A stretch of 64,000 nucleotides of DNA from Streptomyces griseoviridis (GCF_005222485.1 NZ_CP029078.1:2012001-2076000), one strand, 5' to 3'; counted from the first letter of the stretch, positions 17,775 to 26,381 are shown. The notes: generated by a model from the letters alone, not told the origin. Made by a program: numbers and translations.

Positions 17775-18103
17775 GTCCGGTGCCCCCGGTGGCGGATTCG
17801 GGCGCTGATGCTCCGTGTACGGATGCCCCGCACGTGAGGTACGGGGCCTGTGGGTCACGGAAGTTAACGGAATGTACGCGCGCGGGGGAAGCGATTCGGC
17901 CGGATCGGGGGCGATCGTCCGCGATACGAGAAAACGGAGGATTTCCTTCCGGAGGGCGGCGCCGGGGGTGGGATGTCGGGAGTGGGCATGCGGGAGGCGG
18001 GGCTGTCGGAGGGGCGGAAGCCAGGGCGAGGCGGGCGGCGTGACGGGGGTGAGGCGTGCGGGGTCCGGGGTGGGCGGTCTCCGCGGGTTCCGGGAGGGTG
18101 CCG
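17775..18103. other. Intergenic region upstream of the ABC ATPase gene
   Basis: 329 bp between the MFS stop and the ATPase start, both genes on the minus strand. It should contain the ATPase promoter. A 6-bp inverted repeat GCCCCG/CGGGGC is visible around 17824-17846 and AT-richer sequence around 17865-17875 and 17928-17945. No small gene, RNA gene or confident terminator seen. Confidence 0.4.
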
Positions 18104-19420
18104 TCAGGGCTCCGTCGTCGGTGCCGTCGGTGCCGTCGAAGTGGGCTGCTGTGCCAGGGAGTTCGTGGGCTCCTGGGGTCCCGGCGGGGTCTGCGGGTGC
18201 TGTGCCTGGGTCCGCGGGTGCTGTGCCGGGGGCTGCGGGTGCTGTGCCGGGGCCGGCCGGGACGGGGACCGCCAGGAGACTCCCGCGGAGAGCAGCAGCA
18301 GCGCGCCCAGCATCACGAACGGGGCCGCCACGCCCGCCGCTCCGGCCACCAGGCCCGCCGTCGCGGGCGCAGCGACCTGGCCGAGGCGGTTGCCGGTCAG
18401 GCGCAGCGCGAGCGCCGTGGAGCGGGCGCCCTCGGGGGCCGCCTGGACCACCGTCGTCATGGAGAGCGGCTGTCCGACGCCGAGGCAGAAGCCGAGCGCC
18501 GTCAGCGTCAGGGCGAGCGCCCAGACCGGCGCCGGGACCGCGACGCCCGCGCACAGCACCGCCGCGAGGAGGCAGGTCACCGCCAGCAGGGCCGGCCGTC
18601 CCAGCAGCCGCAGCAGCGGGGTGAGCACCAGGCGGCAGGCGATGGTGGCGCCCGCGCGCAGGCTGAGCAGCACGCCGACCACCGAGGGCGCGATGCCCCG
18701 GTGTTCGCCGACCACCGGGAGGTACGCGGTGAGGATGTCCGTGGCGGACAGCACCGACAGGCTGACCAGCATCCCCGCGGGCACGCCGCGGGTCCGCAGG
18801 ATCCGCGCGACCGGCACCCGCTGCCCCGCGCCCGGCCGTGCGGTGGCCGTCGTCCGGTCCTCGACACGCCACAGCCAGGCGCAGCCGGCCGCCGCGCCCG
18901 CGCCCGCCACCAGCAGGGCCCGCGCGCTGCCCGCGGCCATGTCCTGGCCGCCGATCAGCGCGCCCGCGGCGATCGGGCCGACGAGCTGGCCGAGGGAGGC
19001 GCCGATGGTGAAGTGGCCGAAGTCGCGGTCCTGTTCGTGCGGCGCGGACCGGCGGGCGACCAGCGACTGCGAGCCGATCACGAAGCAGAGGTGGCCGAGC
19101 CCCATCACCCCGCTCCACAGCGCCATCGTGGCGAGCGAGCCGGCGAGTCCGCTGAGCGCGCAGCCGCCGGAGATCAGGATCACGCCGGCCGGCAGCAGCG
19201 GCGCGCAGCGGCCGTGGTCGGTGCGGCGGCCGAGCGGTACGGCCGCGAAGAGCGGCAGCAGGGCGTAGACGGCGGCGATGACGCCGATGGCGCGCTCGTC
19301 CGCGCCCAGCGACAGGGCCCGGTAGGAGACGGCGGGCCTGGCCATCGACACCGCCCCCTGCGCGAAGCCGAAGGCGATGACGAGGCGGAGCAGCCAGCCG
19401 CGGTTGCCACCGGGCGCCAT
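18104..19420 (-). CDS. MFS transporter
   Basis: 438 residues with about twelve hydrophobic segments; a GGAGG RBS eight bases before the ATG sets the start. The first cytoplasmic loop has the MFS signature-like PLGRRTDHGR. It lies 20 bp downstream of the CitMHS gene and is probably in the same operon. The cytoplasmic tail (after about residue 395) is Pro/Gln/His-rich with three tandem heptads of the AQHPQxP type encoded by a 21-bp DNA repeat. Substrate unknown. Confidence 0.88.
   Translation of the reverse strand: MAPGGNRGWLLRLVIAFGFAQGAVSMARPAVSYRALSLGADERAIGVIAAVYALLPLFAAVPLGRRTDHGRCAPLLPAGVILISGGCALSGLAGSLATMALWSGVMGLGHLCFVIGSQSLVARRSAPHEQDRDFGHFTIGASLGQLVGPIAAGALIGGQDMAAGSARALLVAGAGAAAGCAWLWRVEDRTTATARPGAGQRVPVARILRTRGVPAGMLVSLSVLSATDILTAYLPVVGEHRGIAPSVVGVLLSLRAGATIACRLVLTPLLRLLGRPALLAVTCLLAAVLCAGVAVPAPVWALALTLTALGFCLGVGQPLSMTTVVQAAPEGARSTALALRLTGNRLGQVAAPATAGLVAGAAGVAAPFVMLGALLLLSAGVSWRSPSRPAPAQHPQPPAQHPRTQAQHPQTPPGPQEPTNSLAQQPTSTAPTAPTTEP
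18193..18255 (-). repeat. 21-bp in-frame tandem repeat in the MFS C-terminal tail
   Basis: GCGGGTGCTGTGCC starts at 18193, 18214 and 18235, an exact 21-bp period. It encodes a seven-residue AQHPxxx repeat near the end of the MFS protein. Length variation would leave the frame intact. Confidence 0.75.
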
Positions 19421-19440
19421 GACGGTGTCCTCCCGCGCGA

Positions 19441-20925
19441 TCAGACGATGCCGAACAGGATTCCGGCCCCGAGGACCACGAGGGAGGTCAGGGCGGCCCA
19501 CTTGACGACGAACCGGGTGTGGTCGCCGAACTCCACCTTGGCCATGCCGACCAGGACGTAGACGGCGGGCACCAGCGGGCTGGACATGTGCAGCGGCTGG
19601 CCGACGAGGGAGGCGCGGGCGATCTCCAGCGGGGAGACCCCGTGGGCGGCGCCCGCCTCGGCGAGCACCGGGACGATGCCGAAGTAGAAACCGTCGTTCG
19701 ACATGAAGTAGGTGAGCGGGATGCTCAGGACGCCGGTGACGAAGGCCATGTGCGGGCCCATGCCGTCGGGGATGTTGGCGACCAGCCACTCGGCCATGTG
19801 GTCGACCATGCCGGTGCCCTGGAGGACGCCGGTGAAGACGGCGGCGGCGAAGACCATGCCGGACACGTTGAGGACGTTCTCGGCGTGCGCGCCGATGCGG
19901 GCCTTCTGGTCGGGCATGTGGGGGAAGTTGACGGTGAGCGCGGTCGCGGCGCCGAGCAGGAACAGCACCGGGATCGGCAGCAACTCCATGATCATGGCGG
20001 TCAGCAGGACGACCGTGAGCAGCGCGTTGAACCAGTAGAGCTTGGGGCGCAGGGTGGCGCGGTGCGGGTCGAGGCCCTGGAAGTCGCCGTCGGGGGTCTC
20101 GTCGGGGGTGCGGTCGGGGGTCTCGTCGGACGGCGGCTGCGGGCGGTCGGCGTCCGTCCCGGAGCCGGAACCGCCGCCGGGGGCGGGCGACGCGACCGGG
20201 CCGGTGCCGGTGGTGGAGCCGTTCCGCGGGGTCTTCTCGGCGCCCGCGCCGACCAGGACGGTCTCGCTCCCGGCCGTCTTCTCCTCGACCAGCACGTCGT
20301 CGAGGGTGAGCACGCCGAGCCGGGTGCGCTCGCGGCGGCCGAGGACGTAGGCGAGGGCGATCACGAAGACCAGGCCGACGGCGAGCGCCGGGATCATCGG
20401 GACGAAGATGTCGCTCGCGTCGATCTTGAGGGCGGTGGCGGCGCGGGCGGTCGGGCCGCCCCACGGCAGGGTGTTCATCACGCCGTTGGCCATCGCGGCG
20501 ACGCCGGTCATCACGACCAGGGACATCTTCAGGCGCTTGTACAGCGGGTACATCGCCGAGACCGTGATCATGAAGGTGGTCGAGCCGTCGCCGTCGAGCG
20601 AGACGATCGCCGCGAGCACCGCGGTGCCGACGACGATCCGCAGCGGGTCGGCCTTGCAGAACCTCAGGATGCCCCGGACGATCGGGTCGAAGAGGCCGAC
20701 GTCGATCATGACGCCGAAGTAGACGATCGCGAACATCAGCATCGCCGCGGTGGGCGCCAGGCTGGTGACGCCGTCGATGACGTAGTCGCCGAGGTGGGCA
20801 CCCTTGCCGACGAAGACGCAGAACAGCGCCGGGATCAGCACGAGCGCCGCGATCGGCGACATCTTCTTCAGCATGATCAGGACCAGGAAGGTCGCGATCA
20901 TGGTGAAGCCGAGGATGGTCAGCAT
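19441..20925 (-). CDS. CitMHS-family divalent metal-citrate:H+ symporter
   Basis: 494 residues from the ATG at 20925, which starts the first hydrophobic helix (MLTILGFTMIATFLVLIML). CitMHS features: VSLDGDGSTTFMIT, NTLPWGGPTARA in the first half and the matching LTYFMSNDGFYFGIVP in the second, about 12 helices. A hydrophilic Gly/Pro/Asp-rich loop at about 205-275 joins the halves. It imports citrate complexed with Mg, Ca or another divalent ion. The leader shows a 9-bp inverted repeat whose 3' arm overlaps the weak RBS, so translational control is possible. The MFS gene follows. Confidence 0.92.
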   Translation of the reverse strand: MLTILGFTMIATFLVLIMLKKMSPIAALVLIPALFCVFVGKGAHLGDYVIDGVTSLAPTAAMLMFAIVYFGVMIDVGLFDPIVRGILRFCKADPLRIVVGTAVLAAIVSLDGDGSTTFMITVSAMYPLYKRLKMSLVVMTGVAAMANGVMNTLPWGGPTARAATALKIDASDIFVPMIPALAVGLVFVIALAYVLGRRERTRLGVLTLDDVLVEEKTAGSETVLVGAGAEKTPRNGSTTGTGPVASPAPGGGSGSGTDADRPQPPSDETPDRTPDETPDGDFQGLDPHRATLRPKLYWFNALLTVVLLTAMIMELLPIPVLFLLGAATALTVNFPHMPDQKARIGAHAENVLNVSGMVFAAAVFTGVLQGTGMVDHMAEWLVANIPDGMGPHMAFVTGVLSIPLTYFMSNDGFYFGIVPVLAEAGAAHGVSPLEIARASLVGQPLHMSSPLVPAVYVLVGMAKVEFGDHTRFVVKWAALTSLVVLGAGILFGIV

Positions 20926-20933
20926 GAGTGGAT

Positions 20934-20990
20934 ACCTAACGTTCGCCCTTGAACATCCCACCTGGGGCCGGCGGTGGGTCGACGTTAGGT
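20934..20990 (-). promoter_or_regulatory. Nested inverted repeats in the citM leader, overlapping the RBS
   Basis: ACCTAACGT (20934-20942) and ACGTTAGGT (20982-20990) form perfect 9-bp arms. Inside them CCCACC (20958-20963) pairs with GGTGGG (20973-20978). On the transcript the 3' outer arm ACGTTAGGT contains the only RBS-like bases, about 9 nt before the ATG. This could be an RNA switch hiding the RBS or simply a protein-binding palindrome. Confidence 0.5.
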
Positions 20991-21068
20991 CCCGTCAAAC
21001 GGCGTTAACAAGACGTTGACATGCGAGCAATAAGCGCAGAATTCCTGGTCACAGACGTGCGGTTGCGG

Positions 21069-21710
21069 TCAGGACCCGTCCAGTACCCGGCCCAGGTAGG
21101 CGCGCAGCATCAGCCGCGCCTCCTCGATGATCCGCGCGTCCCCCTCGGGGGCGACCCGGAACGCCAGGTGGACCAGGGTGTCGGCGGTCTCCACCGCGAC
21201 CAGGAAGCTGCGGCGCAGGTCGTCGTCCGGCTCGCGGTCGAGGTAGCCGGCCAGCAGGTCGGTGAGGCGGTCGGCGACCCGGTGGTTGGGTTCGCTGTGC
21301 CGGGAGCCGACCGGTATCTGGTTGCCGAAGTCGACGAGGGAGAAGCCGGGCGCGGTGCGCTTCATGACGAGGTACTCGTCGAGGACGGCGTCCATGGCGG
21401 TGCGCCAGTCGCCGACGCCGGCGCCTTCCGGGGTGCCGTCCCCGTGGAGGCGGTCGGTGACGCGCTCGGTGAAGCGCTCCAGGTTGCGCTGGGCGAGGGC
21501 GTCCGCCATCTGCCGCTTGTTGCCGAAGAAGCGGTACACGGAGCCGATGGGCACGCCGGCCCGCTGGGCGACGGCCCGGGTGCTCAGGTCGTCGTAGCCG
21601 ACCTCGTCCAGCAGGTCCGCGCAGGCGTCGAGTATGCGGGTGAGCCGTTCGGCGCTGCGCCGCTGCACGGGGGCGCGGCGCAGCGAGGGCGCGTGGGACA
21701 CGGTCTTCAT
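21069..21710 (-). CDS. TetR-family regulator coupled to a lipoprotein gene
   Basis: 213 residues. HTH at about 38-62 (LSTRAVAQRAGVPIGSVYRFFGNKRQM). Its ATG overlaps the stop of the upstream lipoprotein gene (ATGA, 21707-21710), so the two are translationally coupled. A perfect 17-bp palindrome (22478-22494) in front of that operon is the obvious autoregulatory operator. The gene lies directly upstream of citM, but no copy of that palindrome is present before citM. By position it may correspond to SCO1712 of S. coelicolor, a TetR reported to affect antibiotic production; that is from memory. Confidence 0.88.
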   Translation of the reverse strand: MKTVSHAPSLRRAPVQRRSAERLTRILDACADLLDEVGYDDLSTRAVAQRAGVPIGSVYRFFGNKRQMADALAQRNLERFTERVTDRLHGDGTPEGAGVGDWRTAMDAVLDEYLVMKRTAPGFSLVDFGNQIPVGSRHSEPNHRVADRLTDLLAGYLDREPDDDLRRSFLVAVETADTLVHLAFRVAPEGDARIIEEARLMLRAYLGRVLDGS

Positions 21711-22462
21711 GATGCCTTTCCGGCGGGGGCGGGTGAACGTCGTCTCCCCGTACGCGGATCGGTGCCCCCCTCACTCAACGCACTCGCGACATTCGGGGTG
21801 CCCGGGGTGAACCCGGCACGCGGTGCCAGGGAACGGGCGACGGCGACGGGGGCCGCGGAGGCGCCCAGAGGAGCCCGGGTGCCCGGTGCCGTCCGGGCCC
21901 GCGAGGTCTGCGGGAGGTCCGGCGCGGTCCGCGCCCGCGCCGTCGTCCGGGCATCCGGTGCCACGTCCGAGGCCGTGATGTCGGCCGTGCTCTGGACGGG
22001 CTCGCCCGCGACCGCCCACGCGGTGCCGTCGTCGGCGTAGAGGCGGGCGGTGACGTGGTGGGTGCCGCGGGGCACGAGGCGGGCCGGGATGCGGTACGTG
22101 ACGCCGCGCAGCCGGGTCACCAGGCGGTCGTCGACGAAGAGGAACGCGAAGCCCTGTCCCGGCACCGCGCGGGCCCGCGTGCCGGCCGGTGAGAAGCGGA
22201 AGCGGCGGACGGTGAGCCGGACGCTCCAGGCGTCGTCGGCGTCCGGCTGCACCTCGATGCCGACCTCGGGGGCGCCCTCCTCGGGGACCTCCCGGAAGTG
22301 CCTGCCCTCCTTGTCGGTGCCGCGCAGCAGCTTGCCGGCCGGGGTGGGTGAGGCGGTGCTCGCGCCGCGGACCCGGCCGTCCCCCGCGGCGCAGCCGGTG
22401 GTTCCGGTCAGCGCCAGGGCGCAGACCGCGAGTACGGCTGAGGTCCCCCGAATCCACGACAT
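21707..22462 (-). CDS. Putative secreted lipoprotein, function unknown
   Basis: 251 residues. The start at 22462 opens a signal peptide (SWIRGTSAVLAVCALALTGTTGC) with a lipobox-like cysteine at residue 24; the box (TTGC) is imperfect. The mature half (about 60-165) looks like a beta-sandwich domain (VRLTVRRFRFSP, GTHHVTARLYADDGT), and the tail is low-complexity. A -10-like TACGCT lies six bases before the ATG, so the mRNA is probably leaderless. Cotranscribed with the overlapping tetR, which suggests it is under that regulator. No function assigned. Confidence 0.75.
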   Translation of the reverse strand: MSWIRGTSAVLAVCALALTGTTGCAAGDGRVRGASTASPTPAGKLLRGTDKEGRHFREVPEEGAPEVGIEVQPDADDAWSVRLTVRRFRFSPAGTRARAVPGQGFAFLFVDDRLVTRLRGVTYRIPARLVPRGTHHVTARLYADDGTAWAVAGEPVQSTADITASDVAPDARTTARARTAPDLPQTSRARTAPGTRAPLGASAAPVAVARSLAPRAGFTPGTPNVASALSEGGTDPRTGRRRSPAPAGKAS

Positions 22463-22468
22463 GCCCGG

Positions 22469-22494
22469 AGCGTAGAACACGGGTCCGACCCGTG
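22469..22494 (-). promoter_or_regulatory. Leaderless promoter with perfect 17-bp TetR-type palindrome
   Basis: CACGGGTCCGACCCGTG (22478-22494) has perfect 7-bp arms with a 3-bp centre. It lies immediately upstream of the -10 hexamer TACGCT (minus strand, 22469-22474), which is six bases before the lipoprotein ATG. Binding here would block the -35/-10 spacer, as expected for repression by the tetR product of the same operon. Confidence 0.75.
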
Positions 22495-22568
22495 GATCCC
22501 CCCGCCGTCTCGTTCCGGTCGTTCTTCCCGCGCGGTCACCGGGAATCCGCAGGAGAGCGGTCTCCCTC

Positions 22569-22610
22569 TTGCGCGAGGGAAACCGCAATCCTACGGTGAT
22601 GCATAGGAAT
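22569..22610 (+). promoter_or_regulatory. hmgA promoter with overlapping inverted repeat
   Basis: TTGCGC (22569-22574) and TACGGT (22592-22597) are separated by 17 bp. The inverted repeat AATCCTA (22587-22593) / TAGGAAT (22604-22610), 10-bp spacer and one mismatch, overlaps the -10 and start point. The GntR encoded just after hmgA is a likely binder. Confidence 0.6.
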
Positions 22611-22630
22611 CAGACCGCAAGGGAGCGATC

Positions 22631-23953
22631 ATGAGCGGGGACGCGCGCACGGCCGCGGAGGGACTGCGATATCTCTCCGGTTTCGGCGACGAACACAGCT
22701 CCGAGGCGGTTCCGGGGGCGCTGCCGGAGGGCCGCAACGCGCCGCAGCGCGCCCCGCTCGGGCTCTACGCGGAGCAGCTGAGCGGAACGGCGTTCACCGA
22801 GCCGCGGGCCCACAACCGGCGCTCCTGGCTCTACCGGATCCGGCCGTCCGCGGCCCACCCGGCCTTCACCCGCACCGAGAACGGCGCGATCCGCACCGGC
22901 CCGTTCACCGAGGTGACGCCCGACCCGAACCGGCTGCGCTGGAACCCGCTGCCCGCACCGCCCGAGGGCACCGACTTCCTGGCCGGACTCTGGACCCTCG
23001 GCGGCAACGGCGACGCGACCCAGCGCACCGGCATGGCCGTGCACCTCTACCACGCCGACCGGTCGATGCGACGGGTGTTCAGCGACGCCGACGGCGAGCT
23101 GCTGATCGTCCCCGAGCGCGGCGGGCTGCTGCTGCGCACCGAGTTCGGGCTGCTGCGGGCCGAGCCGGGCGAGGTGGCGCTGATCCCGCGCGGGGTGCGG
23201 TTCCGGGTGGAGCTGCTCGACGGCTCGGCGCGCGGCTACGTGTGCGAGAACTACGGCGCCCCCTTCCGGCTGCCCGACCTCGGCCCGATCGGCGCCAACG
23301 GCCTGGCGAACGCACGGGACTTCAGGGCACCGGTCGCCGCGTACGAGGACGTCGACGGAGCGGCGGGCCCGGTCGAGGTGGTCAACAAGTTCTGCGGCAA
23401 CCTCTGGACGGCCGACTACGACCACTCCCCGCTCGACGTCGTCGCCTGGCACGGCAACCACGTCCCGTACGTCTACGACCTGCGCCGCTTCAACGTCATC
23501 GGGACGGTCTCCTACGACCATCCGGACCCGTCGATCTTCACGGTGCTGACGTCCCCCTCGGACACCCCGGGTCTCGCGGGCGTCGACTTCGTGGTGTTCG
23601 CGCCGCGTTGGCTGGTGGGCGAGGACACCTTCAGGCCGCCGTACTTCCACCGCAACGTGATGAGCGAGTACATGGGGCTCATCGAGGGCGCCTACGACGC
23701 CAAGGCGGAGGGCTTCGTGCCGGGCGGCGGCTCGCTGCACAACATGATGTCCGCGCACGGCCCGGACCGGGAGACGTTCGACCGGGCGAGCGCGGCCGAG
23801 CTGCGGCCGCAACGGATCGACGACGGCCTCGCGTTCATGTTCGAGACCCGCTGGCCGCTGACGCTGACACCGCACGCGGCGGGCGCCGGCCACCTCCAGG
23901 AGCGCTACGACGACGTCTGGCACGGTCTCGAACGGCACTTCCGCTCTGTTTAA
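22631..23953 (+). CDS. hmgA: Homogentisate 1,2-dioxygenase
   Basis: 440 residues, full length. It opens homogentisate to maleylacetoacetate in tyrosine and phenylalanine catabolism, using a non-haem Fe(II). Family signatures include [13 protein letters not shown] at residues 14-26, [13 protein letters not shown], and the metal-site segment [17 protein letters not shown] with its His and Glu, followed by [22 protein letters not shown], seven bases before the ATG. Its stop overlaps the ATG of a GntR regulator (TAATG), so the two are translationally coupled. No maleylacetoacetate isomerase or fumarylacetoacetase is adjacent. Confidence 0.96.
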   Translation: MSGDARTAAEGLRYLSGFGDEHSSEAVPGALPEGRNAPQRAPLGLYAEQLSGTAFTEPRAHNRRSWLYRIRPSAAHPAFTRTENGAIRTGPFTEVTPDPNRLRWNPLPAPPEGTDFLAGLWTLGGNGDATQRTGMAVHLYHADRSMRRVFSDADGELLIVPERGGLLLRTEFGLLRAEPGEVALIPRGVRFRVELLDGSARGYVCENYGAPFRLPDLGPIGANGLANARDFRAPVAAYEDVDGAAGPVEVVNKFCGNLWTADYDHSPLDVVAWHGNHVPYVYDLRRFNVIGTVSYDHPDPSIFTVLTSPSDTPGLAGVDFVVFAPRWLVGEDTFRPPYFHRNVMSEYMGLIEGAYDAKAEGFVPGGGSLHNMMSAHGPDRETFDRASAAELRPQRIDDGLAFMFETRWPLTLTPHAAGAGHLQERYDDVWHGLERHFRSV

Positions 23954-24744
23954 TGGAGTCCACCGCAGACCCCGCCGACGGTACGGACGGACCCGTGACC
24001 TCCTTCGCCCCCGACTCGATCGTCCTGAACCGCAAGCTGCCGCTCTGGTACCAGGTGTCGCAGTCGCTGCGCGCCTCGATACTCGGCCGCTCGCCCCGGG
24101 ACCCGCTGCGGCTGCCCACCGAGGAGCAGTTGGCGGGCCACTACGGGGTGAGCGTGCTGACCATGCGGCAGGCGCTGAAGGAGCTGGAGGACGAGGGTCT
24201 GATCACCCGGCACCGCCGCCGGGGCACGTTCATCGAGCCGAGCGCCCGGCGGGGCGCCCCGGTGCGGCTGCTCGGCTCGGTGGACGCGATCGTGGCCCAG
24301 CAGTCCGGCATGGCGGCCGAGTTGCTCGCACACGGCACGGCGCCGGTCCCCGCCGAACTCGCCGAGTTCTTCCCCAACCTGACGGAGGTGGCGACGTACC
24401 ACCGGCTGCGCGGCGACGAGAAGACCGGCGAACCCACCAACCACGCCCGCAACTACGTCCGTCCCGAGCTGGCCGACCGGATCGACCCGGCCGACCTCGC
24501 GCGCCGCCCGATGACCAAGGTGCTCCAGGACCTCCCGGGCGTGGACATCGCCCGGATCACCGACACCGTGCAGGCCCGGCTGGCCGACCCGGAGACCGCG
24601 AGACTCCTCGAAGTCCCGCTGCTCAGCCCGATCCTGCACTACACGGGCGTCACCTACGACCACGGCGGGCGGGTCCTCGACGCGGCCGTCATCCACTACC
24701 GGGGCGACCGCTTCTCCTTCACGGTGACGCTGGACGCCACCTGA
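23953..24744 (+). CDS. GntR-family (HutC/UTRA) regulator of the homogentisate locus
   Basis: 263 residues. GntR winged helix at about residues 30-98 (LPTEEQLAGHYGVSVLTMRQALKELEDEGLITRHRRRGTF) and a UTRA ligand domain at about 115-260. The ATG overlaps the hmgA stop. A repressor of hmgA is likely, acting on the inverted repeat at 22587-22610; an intermediate of tyrosine breakdown would be the natural ligand. That assignment is inference from coupling. Confidence 0.88.
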   Translation: MESTADPADGTDGPVTSFAPDSIVLNRKLPLWYQVSQSLRASILGRSPRDPLRLPTEEQLAGHYGVSVLTMRQALKELEDEGLITRHRRRGTFIEPSARRGAPVRLLGSVDAIVAQQSGMAAELLAHGTAPVPAELAEFFPNLTEVATYHRLRGDEKTGEPTNHARNYVRPELADRIDPADLARRPMTKVLQDLPGVDIARITDTVQARLADPETARLLEVPLLSPILHYTGVTYDHGGRVLDAAVIHYRGDRFSFTVTLDAT

Positions 24745-24779
24745 GACAACGCTCCGTGACAGGCTTTACGATGCCCAGC

Positions 24780-25931
24780 GTGCCGCACGACGACGCTCCG
24801 CCGCTGGCGGACCTCATGCCGTGGTCCGTCGCACCGCCGCGGCTCGGCCGGGGGTGGCCGACGGGCCCCGACCCGGCCTCCCTGAGAGCCCGCTGGGACG
24901 CCCTCCTGAAGGCCGACGGCCAAGAGCGCGAGGCCCTGTTCGAGCCGACCAGGGCCCGCACCACGCACACGGCGGTGGGGCAGCTGCCGGGGCAGGAGGG
25001 CGGCACCGGGAGGCTGGCGCGCGCCGCGGGCCCGTGCCCCGATCCTGTCCGGGTGCTGAGCGCGCCCTTCGACGAGCGGTGGCTGATCCCCGATCACCGG
25101 CTGATCGACGCGGCCCGCCCCGAGTTGTGGCGGGTGGCCGACGACCGGCAGGTCTTCGTGGTGGAGACGGCGACGGCACCCGAGGCTCCCCCGCTGCTCG
25201 CCACCTCCTGTCTGCCGTTGCTGCGGCCCGGCCGGGTGCGCCCGCTGTTCCGCCGCCCCGGCGGCACCGAACCCAACCTGGCCCCCGGCCTGATCGACCT
25301 GCTGGCCGCCCGGCTCGGCCTCTCCCCCACCCCGCGTGACGTGCTGGCCTGGATCGTCACGGCCGTCCGCGACGACCTGACGGTGCCGCTCACCTCCGAC
25401 CCCGAACTGTGGTCCCGTGGCGTCGAGTCGGGGCGCAGGGCGCTGTGGCTGATGCTGCGCGACGGCGAGCGCCCCCGGCTGCCCGGCGGCCGTCGCCCCT
25501 ATGTCCGCGCCCCGTTGCCGTCCCGCCCGCTGACCCTGCGCTACGACCGCGCCGAGGAGACCCTGCACCTGGACGAGGGCCGGGTCTCCCCGGTGCCGCC
25601 GGCCGCGTGGGAGTTCCGGACGGGGCAAGTCCCGCTCATTCAGGAGTGGTTCACCGCCAGGACCGCGGAGCCCGAGGAGGGCGGCCTCGCGGCGATCCGC
25701 CCGGCGCTCTGGCCGCAGTCCTGGACGTCGGAGCTGCTGGAGCTGATCACCGTGCTGACGCTGATGGCGGAGGTGGGCGAGGAGCGGGCCGGGCTGCGGG
25801 TGACCGCGCCGATCACGGCGACGGAGCTGCGCGGGGCGGCCGTCCTGCCGCCGCCGCGGGCGTCCCGGCGCCCGGCGTCGGTCCTCGATCACCACGAGGA
25901 GGGCCCTGACGGGCAGTTCGCGCTGCTGTAG
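24780..25931 (+). CDS. Solitary protein resembling the C-terminal domain of type ISP restriction-modification enzymes
   Basis: 383 residues from GTG 24780. This start is preferred because TACGAT (24767-24772) ends seven bases before it, the leaderless pattern; ATG 24771 and GTG 24756 are alternatives. The sequence (LADLMPWSVAPPRLGR, FDERWLIPDHRLIDAARPELWRVADDRQVFVVE, EPNLAPGL, ASVLDHHEEGPDGQFALL) matches, from memory, the streptomycete family annotated as type ISP restriction/modification enzyme. Only the region corresponding to the C-terminal specificity portion is present. No nuclease PD-ExK, helicase or methyltransferase motifs are visible, and none are next to it. Its present role is unknown. 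Confidence 0.7.
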   Translation: MPHDDAPPLADLMPWSVAPPRLGRGWPTGPDPASLRARWDALLKADGQEREALFEPTRARTTHTAVGQLPGQEGGTGRLARAAGPCPDPVRVLSAPFDERWLIPDHRLIDAARPELWRVADDRQVFVVETATAPEAPPLLATSCLPLLRPGRVRPLFRRPGGTEPNLAPGLIDLLAARLGLSPTPRDVLAWIVTAVRDDLTVPLTSDPELWSRGVESGRRALWLMLRDGERPRLPGGRRPYVRAPLPSRPLTLRYDRAEETLHLDEGRVSPVPPAAWEFRTGQVPLIQEWFTARTAEPEEGGLAAIRPALWPQSWTSELLELITVLTLMAEVGEERAGLRVTAPITATELRGAAVLPPPRASRRPASVLDHHEEGPDGQFALL

Positions 25932-26016
25932 CGGGCGGGGCGAGCGCGAACAAGCACGGGGGGTGCGCCGTTCACGTCGGCCTGGGGAGGTACGGGTGTG
26001 GGCGTGGCATGCGTCG

Positions 26017-26050
26017 ACCTCCGTGCGGCGTGGGTGCGTCGCACGGAGGT
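26017..26050. terminator. Bidirectional hairpin between convergent genes
   Basis: ACCTCCGTGCG (26017-26027) and CGCACGGAGGT (26040-26050), perfect 11-bp arms with a 12-nt loop, lying between the type ISP-like gene and the 88-residue minus-strand gene. There is no U-tract, as is common in high-GC actinomycetes. Confidence 0.7.
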
Positions 26051-26114
26051 GGGGTGTGTCTCGGGTACGGAGCGGGCGGGTGCGTACGGAGACCTGACGA
26101 GGGGGCGGTTTCGG

Positions 26115-26381
26115 CTAGTGGCCGCCGAAGAGCGAGCGGCGCAGTCGGCGCAACGGCGCGAAGAGCGACACCCTGCGGACGCGGGCACCCCGGTCACTGC
26201 GGTTCTGCACGGTGCTACGCGCGGTCAGCTCACGCATCAGCGAGGTCGCCTCGTCCGCCTCCCGCCGCGGTACGGCGGGACCCGCCAGCACCGAGAGATG
26301 GCGGTCGAGGCGCGAACTGGTCGCGCTGCTCCCGCACGTGATCGCAGGGACCCTGGCCCTGCTGCGTGTTATCTGTTCCAT
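26115..26381 (-). CDS. Small basic hypothetical protein (88 aa)
   Basis: The ATG at 26381 follows GGGGAG by four bases, which supports a real gene. The protein is soluble and Arg/Ser-rich with a conserved-looking middle (CGSSATSSRLDRHLSVLAG) and an Arg-rich C-terminus ending RRLRRSLFGGH. No known domain recognised. It is downstream of the sigK-rskA pair on the same strand, separated by 126 bp with its own RBS, and ends facing a hairpin terminator. A link to the sigma pair is possible but unproven. Confidence 0.65.
   Translation of the reverse strand: MEQITRSRARVPAITCGSSATSSRLDRHLSVLAGPAVPRREADEATSLMRELTARSTVQNRSDRGARVRRVSLFAPLRRLRRSLFGGH

Noticed and set aside
24756..25931. Active restriction-modification system
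   Set aside because: No methyltransferase, nuclease or helicase motifs in or near the gene.
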